A DNA stretch of 64,000 bases from Galerina marginata (taxonomy: Eukaryota > Basidiomycota > Agaricomycetes > Agaricales > Galerinaceae), in assembly GCA_023014335.1 (NCBI GenBank), contig JAECYW010000002.1, positions 806,001-870,000 of the forward strand. The letters run 5' to 3'. Shown here piece by piece: positions 25,361 through 38,000 of this stretch. How positions within the stretch are numbered: position 1 is the first letter of the stretch; each line of letters begins with the position of its first letter. The position numbers and the translations under genes are program-made. The notes under the pieces are model-generated. The model did not search any database. It saw only the letters and a program-made list of their open reading frames with translations, and was not told the origin of the DNA.

Positions 25361-27523
25361 TCACCCTCCCACTGGGCCATCGGCAGGCTTTTTGGCAGTC
25401 CGAGGGCCCTTTCTTTCCAGTTCTTCCCGAAGGGATGCAAATAGGCGCTGTGTCCGCTCTGCGTTTGGTTTCTGAATGATCTGAAGGCAGGTCGGGCTTA
25501 GACGAACAAGAAGCAACAGAGTTCTGAGCCATACCTCTTTACAGCAAGTGATCAACTTGTCAATGAGCATCGTCTGCCCATTCTGCGCATCCTCAAGGTC
25601 TTTCCTCAACTGACGATTCTGGACGACGCATTATGCCTCAGAACAGAGACTCATGGCCGGTGTATGCATACCTCTTCCTCTTGTTTACTTGATCTAGCTT
25701 TCTCGCCCTCTGCTAGTTGTTTCTGTTCGGCAGCACGAGCACGAGACAAGAGCACCTCCAGTTCCTTCGACCGAATGACGCACTCAAAGTGCCGTTCTCG
25801 GAGCTCATACTGGCGAAGGACCTCCTTCAGGCGCTCACGGATACTTTGTAGGATAATCCGTCAGCCAAAGTGTGAGTAGAAACAGGTAGAAAACTTACAC
25901 GCCATCGAACATTTCTTCAACTGTGCGTCTAGCCCTAGAAATACAACGTTAGAAAGATTTTGATGGGACGGGCATTGGCTTACTCTTGAGGGTCATCTGT
26001 CCAATATTTCTTCAGCCTCTCGCGACGAGGTTCTACATGGTCCTCCTGAAACGTCGTCAGATCTGACTCTAGAGGTTCTTTGTACAATTCACGCACCCAT
26101 TCCTCTGACCCTCCACCCCCTTCAGTCAAATCCATCAATTCGACAGCCAGAATTTCATCCCCTTCGTCGATTCCGATTTCTTCTGGGGTTTGATCAGCCT
26201 CCAGCATCCGGCCATTGAAGGTAAAGATGAACTGCAACCCAGAATTGGAGGCTGTGGTGCCCGAGTAATGCGTGCTGGCCGCATCTGTCTTCGCAGACCC
26301 ATTCATTGTTCCTTCTTTCCCATCCCCCGCTTTCCCTCCAGTCCGCTCCATCCGCTCCGTCCATGAATTAATAAGGCGGGAAAGCTTGGTTTTGCGAGAT
26401 ATCTTAAAGAACAACTCGGCACGGTATCGACAGACGACTTTAACGACGATGTCGGGCATTTCACGGTACTTCACGTCCTGTTGCTTGACTTTGTCGGCAC
26501 GTTTGGCAAAGTCGCTTTTCATGCGCATCAACTTGACGGAAATATGAATATAGCCACTCTGCAGAGAATCATAGTATATTCACCTCTTCTTGGGCTTCCT
26601 CCACACTTTGGGCCAAACGTTTTCCGTCTTCCTGTAACCAACCAACAAATTAAAAATGACCTAGAAGGACATGGAATAAAGCGCACTCGTAGACGTTTAT
26701 TGTCCTAAAGACGTATACATGAAAGACCATGAGAAAGAACATGAACTGAGGTTTATGAGATGTTATTTGGCGCACTTTCTGGAGTTCACGAGCGAGGTTC
26801 TCCATTTTGGTTTTGGTCTGGTTGGCCTTGGTAAGCTGCCCTTTGGCTTGCCATCGAGAAATACGTCAAGGTATTACCCATTCTGACGACATCAATTATG
26901 AGAGCGCACCTGCATCCTTGTCCTTTACTAACTTCTGCTTCTCCTTCGCGTGGTCCCGTTCCATTCGTTTGAGTTCCGCGAACTGAAATGCAGGATGTTA
27001 GTAACCTCTTCTGGAGGGTCTCTGAACAGCATCATTTTCACCAGTTCGATGTATTTGCTATGAATGGCATTCTCCTCTAAGCCCTTGACCGCTTTCTGGG
27101 CTTCCTCGGCTGAAAGCAAATGGATTCGTGGTGAACTCGTGCGGAACTGAGCCTCATTGCAATTCTAACACACCGTATCGCCTTTCCTCCTCTTCTTCTA
27201 GAACCTCTTCCTCTTCTAGCGCAGCGATTCGACTTTTCAGAGATTCGTACATTGTCGCGGGGTCAACGGGGGCGTCGTTGCGTTTCTTCCCCTTCCCATT
27301 CTGTGCAGGTGGGTGGTGACCGTTGACATCTGGGACACGGGGAAACGGGAGTGAATAGGGCCGTTAAGAAAATCATAAAAAATGCACTGGCGCACTGTTA
27401 GTGTGGCTAGGCGGTGCTGGAGGAGCAGTGGCAGGTGCCGGAGGTGCTGGTCCGGCAGGGTGGTGGTTTCGCCTGTCTTGCAGCAGGCGCGCTCTGCTGG
27501 TTGTTCGCGTCCGTTGCGTTCAT
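25361..27523 (-). CDS. taxilin-family coiled-coil protein with an internal SUMO-like (Rad60-SLD type) domain
   Basis: Taxilins bind syntaxins and the nascent-chain complex in vesicle traffic. From ATG 27523 (MNATDANNQQSAP) comes a proline/alanine-rich start, then VDPATMYESLKSRIAALEEEE, AEEAQKAVKGLEENAIHSKY, FAELKRMERDHAKEKQKLV and LTKANQTKTKMENLARELQK, all typical of fungal taxilin. After EDGKRLAQSVEEAQEELMRM the frame continues into a beta-grasp segment: DIVVKVVCRYRAELFFKISR, LSRLINSWTERM, then LQFIFTFNGRMLEADQTPEE and DEGDEILAVELMD. It then splices in frame back to taxilin: ARRTVEEMFDGVRERLKEVL, RQYELRERHFECVIRSKELE, RKDLEDAQNGQTMLIDKLIT. The stop is at 25361. One extra base at about 27457 breaks the proline-rich start. 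Fusion of the two modules is supported by continuous frames and splice signals, but needs a transcript. Confidence 0.75.
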
Positions 27524-28807
27524 TGAGAGCAATGTGCTCTATAGCGGCGAGAAAGTAGATAAGTTGGAGGGCTTCGGTGTTTGAAGTATAAATTGAAACG
27601 GGAAGTGGGTGTCCTTCAGCTGGCGATGTTCTTTGCTCGGCTAAAAAAGGAAATAACCTCATTGGCCTACAATTTATCTGCTCGACTGCACTCTCTCATG
27701 AGGACTAAATTCTCAAACTCGCAAGACGGAAATAAGATCAGAAACTCTCATTTACAAATAAGCAGGGTTAATAGATTATTGCGCCTCTCATTATTTACAG
27801 GGAATATCTATGTGGTTGCGGAGAATCGGGAAGCAGGTTAGCTTTTCCAATCCAAGGAAACCCCCAGGCTACAATGAAGGGGGAGGGGTGTAATTAGCAA
27901 CAGTAAACACTCGGGTACCGTGTTGATCACTTTTGCCAAATGCCGACAATCTAGTGCTATACATTAAGTTTGACGACCTCCCCAATGTTTAACGAGCAAA
28001 CGCCAGCAACTGCTAAAGACGTCACCGGCCATTGTGGAAAAAAAGGCCATCAGGCGGCAGAAGTATGCCAGACCCCAATGATGCATATTCTCTCCCGAGC
28101 ATGCCTGAAAATAGCAAAAGAAGAAAAGAGGTCACTTGACAACAAGAATAGCAGAATAATTACAAACCACGACGCTCAATCGCTATTTGAGAGGCTGGCG
28201 ATGGAGTCAGCAGGTAGGCAATCAAAATCGGTGGTCAAGCCGCTCGATCCTGGTCTTCACGAGGGTGAGAAATCTGCGAGGTTCGGAGACATAAACAGCA
28301 CAGAAAACCATCGGGTCTTTTACGTGGTTGCACAATAGCCAAGGAAGGAAAAGAATAATGTATGCAGCCCCGAGCGAGGATAGATTGTTCCGGTACAGAT
28401 TAACTAATAGACAGGCGATGAGGCCGCAGCACATCACCAAGAGAGAAGTGGGAAACACTCGTCTCCCGTGACAGGTGCAGTGGGATTTTTCAGCTGGAGA
28501 AGTCACTTGGTCTGGGGTAGGCCAAAACCAGATATCAAGACATTCGAGAAACTAAGAGTGTCACAGGCAAGAAAGCACCGGAACCGTCGATGAGCGTAAT
28601 TCCGCAGTAAATAGCTTTAAAAAGGACGCGATGGTGGTGGTTGAGAGTCAAGAGTGGTCGGACAAGGAATCCGGATTCCGAAGGCGTGTTGAACGCGTGA
28701 TCCGGGCAGGGTCCCGTGACTTGTCGCGTACGCGATTTGTCACACCAAATCGGATCGTTTGCTTTTGACCACATCCTTATCCAGAGCGCCCCCACCTGCA
28801 GGGTGTC
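27524..28807. other. divergent intergenic region between taxilin and BRH2
   Basis: About 1.3 kb. Short ORFs on both strands (27970-28338 plus; 28222-28506 minus, with a hydrophobic stretch) show no known family. Promoters of both flanking genes must be here. Nothing else recognised. Confidence 0.4.
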
Positions 28808-31800
28808 ATGCCTCGTTCAGGTATGTTTTTTATTCAATAAGAGTACCTTAGCATCCTCTAAATATTTGGTAAAAGCATCTGGCTCTCCTGCTCGTAAACG
28901 ACAGCGACTGTCTTCACCCACATACGAAGACCAAGTGGAGGACCTGACTCAGGAACACCTGGACGCATTTGATGCTATTGAAGAACGGCTCTCGCAGCAA
29001 GCGAATGCGTCGATTATAAGCTCGCAACTGGCTGCAGCTGGACGAGAGGCTCTTGCGGTGTCCGGGGTGTCCGATCCGACTGGGCATATGGACTGGGGCA
29101 GCTCGCAGCCGCAAGAGCCTTCTTCCTCGTATTCAGGATTCGCTTTTGCAGCCGCCAAGGCAGGGGATCTTGGAGATGACCCGGACAACCCATTCATACA
29201 TGGCTTTTCCTCAGCTGCGAAACTACCAACATCCAATTTCGTTCCACCTGCCGTAATAGGATTCACCTCCGCCTCCAGACTTCCAATAAGCCGAGACTAC
29301 GAGCGATCACCATCACCAGATGCCCCTCCACCGGAGCCAGATCTGGATTCGTGGTTCACTCCAGCGCCGGTAGACATTCCCCTAGCCTTCGAGACGCCGG
29401 TGTTTTCTGTTGCATCCGCACTGCCAGGTTTCGCTACAGCATCGAAGAAAGCTGTGATTATGCCATCCAAAGAGGCTCTTGCAAAAGCAAAGGCTAAGCT
29501 CGATGCGTGGCAAAAAGAGGAAGATGCGAAACTAAGCATGCTGTCGGACGAAAATGTCTTCAACTCTTCTTCCAACCTCAATGACGTTGTTCAAAAGCCA
29601 GATACATTCGGTGGTTTCAAACCTGCATTTAGCAGTATAGCAAAGTCCGCCAACAAGACCCGCGTTACAGACATTAGGAAACACGGTGAACACTCCTGGC
29701 ACGCCATCGCCAGGTTTCTCGCGTCCTTCCTCAGCCGGACCCTCAAGAGCAGCTTCCATCTCCAAGTCTTCACCGTCCGGGTCAATTCAAGGCTCCCACA
29801 TTCAAACAGCCGCATATGTCCAGTACGGCCACAACTTTTAGCTCCCCACTCAATCCAAATCGTACAGTCCCATCGCAAGGGTTTGCATCAGCCGCCAGCC
29901 AACACCCACTGGCAGCTCCTCCAATTACCTGCATTGCGAACAGTCCCTCAGCATGCACATGCTAGCACGTCCTCTTTCGCAACTCCCCTACGTCCAAGAC
30001 TTCCGGCAGCTGTTCTTAAAACTACCCCTGCCCTGTTCAAAACTCCTTTCAAGGCAGGCATGGAGCCTGGCGCGCCTGGGCGTTCTAGGCTCGGTCAAAC
30101 AACGACTGCAAGGACGCCACAACGTGCTCCTCTTCCTACTCCCATCGCCACACCAGGACAACCGAAAGAGAATAGGATGACCGGACCTAAAGCCCCGAAT
30201 CGGAAAGAATTTTTCAACATGAGTAGGTTCTTGAAATCTCTTGGTGCGCATTTTAGCTGATGTTTTGGCTACAGCACCCAGCTTTGATAGAACGACACTT
30301 GCCGCTTCTGGGTTGAAACCACAACAGCACGACATTGATGAATTCGAATATATGGGAATGTGGGTCCTGATTCTCCTAACAATTCTTTCCCTATTCATTT
30401 TTTGTCAACGGTCCAGAAACATCGCCATGCTCGACCAAATAACACCAGACACAGCCCTCTACTACTCCTTCCACACGACCGACTCCACTCCGCCTCCGTC
30501 CACCCCATCAGCGCCATTAACTGTACTAGGGCCTGCAGAAGCACTCCAAGAGCTGCCTCAGCCGCGGATGCACGCTTGCGACGAAACCATGGGTGGACAA
30601 CCACTGGTGTCTTATTCTCTGGAAGCTCGCAGGCATGGTGGGCCTCGACCCGGAGAAGGAGACGAATCCGGACGAGACGAGGTGGTGCTGGGCAGAGATC
30701 ATGCGGCAGCTGCTCTATCGGTCGGTGCTACTGCAATGGCCATTCTCTCATTGCACCGAAACTAAAGCATAATCCTTCAGCTACGAACGCGAGCTCAACA
30801 GCGGCAACCGCCCGCCTCTCCGAAAAATTGCCACTCAAGATGCACCAGCGGCTTTTCCTCTGGTTCTCTGTGTATCCAACATCTTCTGGTCCCCAGCAGG
30901 CGTCACGGACGACGGGCTGCCCATTGTGCCACATCCTGAGCTGGAAGTGACGGATGGATGGTATCGGCTGCGAGCACAGGTGGACCTGCCGATGGCTAGA
31001 GCTGTGAGGAAAGGCGTGATTCGGGTTGGGAGGAAGATTGGGGTCGCCGGTGCACGGGTTTGTTGTGTTTCTTTCAGGGAGGCTGAAGCTATTCTTATAG
31101 CTATTTTTTTCTTTTTTTAGTTGTCGACAGAGAAGAAGGACCCATCGGAAATACTGGAAGCATACAACTCGACGAGGCTCGTGTTTTCTGGCAATTCGTC
31201 GCATCTTATGCCGTGGCATAGCACATTGGGCTTCATGAGAGGCCCATGTATTTCAACATTGCACAGTCTGACCGCCGATGGAGGGGCCGTAGCTGCTTTG
31301 GACTTTGTTATCACCAAGGTCAGTGAACTTGAGAACTTGACACGCACAGTGAAGAATCGAGAAGCTGATAAGTTACTATGGTGTCGTTTAGGTATACCCT
31401 ATTGCGTTCCTACAGTTCATTGAAGATGAGGACGGGAATAAGCGACGCGAGGGGCCAAGAAACGATGTGGAGGAGAACAAGGTCAACGAGCAGTGGAAGG
31501 TTTGTCCATAATCTTGTCTAATGCGATAGGGACAGATTGAATGTTTTCATCTTCTCTTTCTGTTTAGAGGCGGTACGAAATGGAGGCATCAAAGCTGAGA
31601 GTCGAGTTCGATAAACGGTATTCCCGGTATGACGGGTACATCGACCGCCTAGAGCGAAAAGCTGGAGCCAAATTCCGTCCTGGAGAAGAGGGTTTGTCTG
31701 ATTTTCCGCTTCATTCTCAACTTGTAAAGTAACATCATCATTCACCCAACAGATTCACCCCCAGACAACATCGACGCTCTATACGACGAGCTTGAGTACC

Positions 31801-32319
31801 CAGAGTCCGCCGGGAATGTGATCGCACGTATCTCGCCAACCGAGGCGGGCTGGCTCGCGCTGCACATCCGCAAGCAGGTCGAGAATGCGAGAGAGATTGG
31901 CGAGGAGATCGAGAAGGAACTTCGGGTATGTTCAAACTTCTTCCTGCCCCCGATAAACTCAAGAAAGGCGATACTAAGTTAAATGCCCATACCAACAGAC
32001 AATATGCCCGCCACGCTCCGTCCGCTCCTTCCGAGTGCTGATCGTGCAAGACGCGCGTACTCTACGAAGGCCTGCGAACCGGACGGCACAGCTGACAATA
32101 TGGGATGCGCTTGGGCTCGTCCTGGATGAGGAGGACTCTGGCGGCGGCGGTGGCGGAGGGTCTGGAAGTGGGGGTGTAAAGTTCGACGTCGGACAGCGGT
32201 TCATGGCGACGAACCTGGTCCCGCAGCAGATGAGCGCTTGGATGGGCTGTGAACCTGGATCGGAGGTGTTTTTGACCACGAGGCGGGATACACGGTGGAC
32301 GAGGATAAAGGCGAGCTGA
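28808..32319 (+). CDS. BRH2: BRCA2 orthologue (BRH2), RAD51 mediator, frame-broken
   Basis: Loads RAD51 on single-stranded DNA during homologous recombination. Exon 1 is tiny (MPRS from 28808). The N-terminal half carries repeated F-x-x-A-x-K/R cores: SGFAFAAAKAG, HGFSSAAKL, IGFTSASRL and PGFATASKKAVIMPSKEAL. The last is a full BRC-type repeat. The helical domain begins after KEFFNM and includes FEYMGINIAMLDQITPDTAL and PWVDNHWCLILWKLAGMVGL. OB1 follows: LEVTDGWYRLRAQVD, IRVGRKIGVAGARL, STRLVFSGNSSHLMPWHSTL and ADGGAVAALDFVITK. Then come a charged helix pair and an OB2-like end (RTAQLTIWDALGLVLDEED), with a stop at 32319. Single inserted bases break the frame near 29680, 29794, 29957 and 30556. 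DSS1-contact residues are assumed from family knowledge. Confidence 0.88.
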
Positions 32320-32816
32320 GATGGTGAGGAAAGATGATAGAGGACTAATCTCCTCCATGATCGCATATGAACATAGGGTTGTTCGATTGACATGTGCTCT
32401 ACTATATATTCATTGCTGCCAGTTCTATAAGGTTCCCCGCCCAGCCTTAGCCCGTCGAGGAACGCGTTGCACGCAAAGGCAGAGTAGCCATATCTCGTGC
32501 GTCCTCGACGATGTTGTGATCCACGATATACCCCCCTTTCCGTCAAGCAAGCATCTGTCGTGATATAACAACTTCTGGCAAATAAGGATCGGCAACTCCC
32601 CAGTAGATGCTGCATAGGAAATCGGTGGGTCGAAGTCACCGCCTCGATAATATGACATGATGGATTGTCTCTTATTGCTATATTATTCAAATGAAAAGTG
32701 GAGGTATGTAATATGTAGATATGCACAATGAAGATAAATAATCGCGGCCATAAACGTACCAGGGTCGACGATAACCTCTAATCCACGCCAACACCCCACC
32801 ATCAACGACGAAGCAC
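32320..32816. other. convergent intergenic region
   Basis: 497 bp between BRH2 and MPP-alpha stops, crossed only by shadow ORFs. Nothing recognised. Confidence 0.4.
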
Positions 32817-34475
32817 CTAGCTTGCCAACCCATACTTGGTAAACACGTCCCTCCACCCATCGCCAATGTCCTCGTGGCCCATACATACAACGGTGGGTGC
32901 GCTCCCCGAGCCAGGACCGAATATGCGCTGAGCGACACGGCGGACGTCTTGCGGTGTCACATTGCTGATCTTGTCTGTCATCTCTGTAACGGGGACTTTA
33001 CGGTTGTGGACGAGGACCTACGGAGGAGTGTCAGAATATAATATTCACAAAAGAAAAGAAAACCAACGCACCTGTCTCCCAAGATCCTCAACCGCCACCG
33101 CGCGGCTCTCAAGCGCCATCATCAAGCTCGAGTTCAGCTGGTTCTTCGCCCTCTGAAGCTCGCTCTCTGGGACGGGGGAATACAGCAGCAAACTCAGCTG
33201 ATGCACCAAATGCGGCAATATCTGCGCGGGGGTGCTGCCCACCGGCATAAAGCTAGCAAACAGCCCAAACAGCGACGAGTCGTTATATATATGGTGGAAC
33301 GATGCACAGTGGTCCACCTGGGTGTAGTGGTTCAGGATATGCGTGTACAGGCGGGAGTACATGCCTTTCCCCGGGCCGCCGGCGGAGAAGGAGCCTCCTC
33401 CGCCGAGGAGGACTTGGAGGGTGGCGAGGGCGTAGACATCGGGGTCGTTAATCCCGACGCCCTCGTAGGCGATGTAGAGGTGGTTGAGGTCTTGCTGTGG
33501 GTCGGGGATGAAGCGGTGGCCGCCTGTGTAGGTGGATGTGGGAGATTTTGGGGTCGCGGTTGGGTGGGAGGATAATAGAGGGTTGGGGAAGAGGTAGGAG
33601 GCGGCGCGGGTGAGTGATTTTGCTACGCTTGGTGAGGAGGGCGAGAGGAGGTGCGGTGGTGGTAGTGGTGGGGTCTGGGTGGAAGTTGAGTTGAACCGCG
33701 ATGCTGTGGGTTGCGGTATTGATGGGGTGAGTTTTAGTGAGGAAAAGTACTTGTCGACGAGCTCGACGAGCTCCTGGTGGGGCATGCCAGCACCAGCGAT
33801 AACCATGCGCTCTGGACGGTACCACTCTGCCAGACAGCTCCGCAATAGCGCATCGCTCATCGCCGGTATCCTGTCCTCCGGACACAATAAAGGGTTGCCG
33901 AGGCCTTGTGCGCCATACGCAACCTCGTGCAGGACCTCGGGGAGGATCATCTCAGGCTTTGAGCTAAGCTCGCGGATCTCGTAGGCGGCGGCGTCGCGCT
34001 GGGCCTCGAGCTCTTCCTGGAGGAAGGCGGGGTGGAGGACGGTGTCGGCGATGAGGGCGAGGGCGAGGGGCGTGCCGGTGTGTGCGTGCGAGGACTGATA
34101 CATTATGGATTCGCGGGAGGAGGAGCAGATAATTTGGCCGCCGAGGGAGTGGATGTCGGATGCCATTTGCTCGTCTGAGCGGGTAGAGGTTGTCTGTAGG
34201 AAAAGAAATAAGTTGGGTGTTTTAGAGACAAAGAAAAGACAGACTTTGAAAGCCATTCTGTCGAGAAAGTGCGAGGCGCCAGAGGTGTGTGGTGATTCAT
34301 AGCGGGAACCACCGTCGATGTACAGGCCGACTGATGAGAAATGGCCGGGTGTGTTTTCAGTTGCCACCCGTATTTTGTTGGGCAGTGTGGTAATTTGAGT
34401 AGGTGGATGGGACGAAGCGGATGTGACTGAGCGCTTTGCGAGTCGAGAAAGGACAGCCGGGTTGGGTTTCCTCAT
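32817..34475 (-). CDS. MAS2: mitochondrial processing peptidase alpha subunit
   Basis: The substrate-recognition subunit of the matrix peptidase that removes presequences. The start at 34475 gives a basic presequence-like N-terminus (MRKPNPAVLSRLAKRSVTSA). The M16 core follows with ITTLPNKIRVATENTPGHFS, VGLYIDGGSRYESPHTSGAS and HFLDRMAFK. The glycine-rich loop is seen in LLGGGGSFSAGGPGKGMYSRLY; it binds presequences, and the zinc HxxEH motif is absent as expected for alpha. An intron of 51 nt (34194-34244) divides AFK from TTSTRSDEQMASDIHSLGG, and another lies near 33010-33069. The last exon is VLVHNRKVPVTEMTDKISNV...YGLAS. No frame break. Identification is firm. Confidence 0.93.
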
Positions 34476-35097
34476 CGTGGTCGCGGCTGAACAAGCTGCG
34501 TCAGTGGGTGAAAACTATATGTGTCATGTGATCTGTTCTGTGTTGTTGCGTAATATGTTTTGGACCCCTATTTTCACCTTAGCCATGGGGACCGGCAATG
34601 CCTGTGAAGAAATCGTGATGTTTGGTTCTGTTTGGCTCTCCCTCAAACTCTTCTTTTCGTCGGTTCTTCCTCGTTCCAGGCGAATTTAGCTGCTCCCGTC
34701 GCATCTGACGTTATATAAAATATCTAGCCGTAGATAGGAGGTACAGTACATTACTTCTACTGACCTAAGTAAGATTTATTTCTTTGTTGAATGTTAAAAT
34801 AAGGCTGTTTACGAAGTCAGCTCAGTCGTCGAAAGTCCATCATCTCGCCTTGGGCGCTAAAAATCAAGGAGACAATGTTTCATCCCGAAATTTTAAGTGG
34901 AAGCTCTACAGATAACCTTAAACTCATATGCTTATTTTGAGGAGATTTAAGAATGTCCTTAAGTTTAAATTTGATGCAGAACATATGACGTATCCAAGCT
35001 TGGGGGACAACACCGAAAAACCAGTTGTTCGTGCCAAACCTAATGGAAAGAAAGGGAAAAACAATTGGAAATGGTATTTAACGCAGTAATAGACATT
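34476..35097. other. AT-rich intergenic region
   Basis: 622 bp upstream of MPP-alpha and downstream of the next minus-strand gene. Contains AT-rich tracts (for example near 34780-34990) and no ORF. I looked for a terminal repeat of a mobile element and found none. Confidence 0.4.
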
Positions 35098-38000
35098 CTA
35101 GTCATCGTATTCATCCTCTTCTTCGCCGTTTTCGTCTTCATCTTCGTCGATGAAAGGTGGACTCTCATCCAATTCGCCCGAAACTTCTGTGTTCGCGTCA
35201 GTTTGTTGCATTTTTTCAACCAGTGCGCGCAATGCGACAATTTTCCTGCAAGTTATGAGATATAGAAAGAGTGAAAACGTAGAAGACTTACTCTTCATTC
35301 CGGCTAATCGCAGCAAGAACCGCAGTAAGCTTGAAGAACTTGGATTTGAGATCCTTTTGCAGCACTTTGAGGAGAACTTCGTCGTTGAGGAACTTTCTGT
35401 GGATGCTGAGCTGGTCGTTGAGCTCGGCAACTGTCATTTTAATGACCTTGCCGCGATCCACAGTGAGTCCGACCGTGGTGAGTCGCACGATTTCGGCCTT
35501 CTTCTTTTCCTCGAAAGCCTGGAGTTTGGTCCGTGCTGCCAATGCTCGCTCCCGCTGAGATTCGAGCAAGTGTTCTCGAAATGCGGCCTGCGTCCCACTT
35601 GCATTTTCGATCCGAACTTGCCGCATGACATAAACCTGATCTTCGTGGTTACAATGCTTGTCGATAAACATCTCGGTGTTGTTTCTTTCTACCCGAGTCC
35701 GGTTCGAAAAACCAGATGCAGTGCCATTGGGGTGAAAACGCGCATTAACACGCCAAGATCCAAGAGCACCTTCGTTGGGGTCGTTGGTGGCCGGAATAAA
35801 CATTCGAGAAAGTTGTTCAGCCGTTAATTGGTCGATTGGTCCTCCGGAAACAAACTCGGGCGTGAATTGGTGCCAGCCAGCGGAGCATCCCGAAAACATT
35901 GCAGAAATCATAAGCTCAAGGTCAGGTAGTTCCGAGGCTAAGATCTGAATTGACATAACGAGCATCTCGTCCATCCATGGCTTTCCATCAATTGTAATTT
36001 TTGAGAAATCATTGTCAACAACACTGTCCAGCAGCAAGCGAGGATTTGCAGCAATGTAGTCGCAGAAATCCGGCAGTCGTCGATGAAGCGCAATAATACC
36101 AGGGTCGAGCATGTTCACGATCGTTCCACCACCACCCCGGACAAGATTCAGATAGGGCCAAGAGACCGAAACCCCATAGAGGGACATAGCAGCCAATTCA
36201 GCAAGGGTAGATGGATCCTCGAGGCCTTTAGCAACGTTTTGCTCCAAGTGGTTGTAGCCGGCCTGCTTCTTCGAGTCCCGAGACACTTCAAGCAAGTCAA
36301 TATAGAGATCTAGGAAAGTTAGTAGCTCCGCAGCAGCATAGGAATGAGACTGGTATCGGGTATTTGACGTGTCTGGGAATTTTCTGTCCCTTGTTATCCC
36401 ATGTATTTCTTTTTTCTGTTTTGCTATAAACATGCGATGGACGTCTTGATAACCCTGTTCTTCGGTTTTGTGGTTAAATAGAGCGCCTGCAAGACTGGCC
36501 AGCTTTACTCCTCCCCGGGAGCTCGAATCCACGGCGCGTTGAACAGCGGCGCTATCAGCTTCCTCGCCTAGTCGAATAACGGCATCATTTGCTTTGTTTG
36601 CGAGGAGAAGCGGTGGCGGTCGTCCTTTCAAATCCCAACTAGCCATCATTCTCTGGACGCCATATTTAAACGCATTCAGATCTTTGTGTCCGCAGCAGCC
36701 AGCAAACAGTAGAGCGACGAGACTCTTCCGTTCACACTCGTCAAGTTCGTCCAGGATTGCTTTTCCCAGTGACCTTTCTAGCAGTTTAATGGCTGCAGAA
36801 TCCCGTTCAGCACTGAAAAACATGGAAGGTAAGTTAGATTGTAATCTTCCGAATAGAGATTGAGTGATATTACGGGTCTAACTTAGCGCGCGCCGCATCA
36901 ACATCCTCCTGCGAGATGGTCCCCATGGCATTTAGGATTTCATCGGCGTCCATATCCTCCATAGCCTTTTCTCCAAGGTCCTCGCAGATGACCTCCTCCT
37001 TCCACACTTCTGTTAACCTGAATTTCTTCTTCCCATCGGCTGCATGGTCCATGGATTGAAATTCCTCCTTCCGGACCCAGTCATTCGTCTCCATTTTCGT
37101 ACCATCGCGGCTGGATAATGGACTTTCTGAATATGTGTTCGCAATCCGTGATGCGAGATGCTTCGTTCCGTCGAATTGGGTTTTCGCCGTGTGGTCCAGT
37201 GCTGGTTCAACCTCAATGAATCGAATTTTGTTACTCCAAGTCGACATGTCCGAATCATCAACACCCGGTTTATAACTTGGGACGGAAAGTGTTGCGTGAT
37301 GCGCCTCATAGGTGATTTTTCGGTGAGCAGTCCCATCGCTACTCTCTCCAAATCCTAAAAAAGTAGTCAGCTTGGGGTGGATTAACTGGAAGAGCGTAAA
37401 ATTAACCTGGGGCCTGAATGATTTCACGACCCAGCTGCATCAAGCCATAGAAACCGCCTTCATCCCTGGCCCGTAGAACGGTACGCCCGCTCATTTTCTC
37501 TCGAACCTTTATCCCGAACGCTTTTGCACATGCCAGCATTGCATCGCCGACACGTTCCGAGGAGCATCCAGCCTTCAGGAGTTCACGAGCAAGTCGGCGT
37601 GCCTGGGCTGTATAAACACCGCCTTTTTTGGGTGACCATGTTGATTTAGACTTTGTAACCGAGCGAACCTCCTTGAGCGACTTTTGAGCACGAGAGGCCT
37701 GCATTTCGAAACAATGAGCCTTTTTCCTGAGTTCGCCATTAACGCCTCGTTCATAAATCACGATGTTCTCAAGCTTTTCGATGCGGTCCCTAAGCGATGC
37801 CATAGTGTAAAATTTGGAGCATTGCGACTGTTCCCGTGCGTCTTCCTTGAGCTTTTGGATATCAGTAATGTACTTTGCCTTTGCCAGGTCGCGTTCATGG
37901 GCAAGCCTTTGAGTTCTTTTCCTAGATTTATGCAAGTCTTCCGAAGTCTCGGCAAGTAAGTCGCCCTTAGTTTGACATTCCTCGCCCAGTCGCTGAACCA

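Noticed and set aside
28222..28506. Minus-strand ORF with a hydrophobic stretch as a small membrane protein
   Set aside because: No family, no supporting splice structure, and overlaps other equally long frames.
31974..32726. 250-codon minus-strand ORF opposite the end of BRH2
   Set aside because: Shadow of the BRH2 C-terminal exons, with no recognisable protein.
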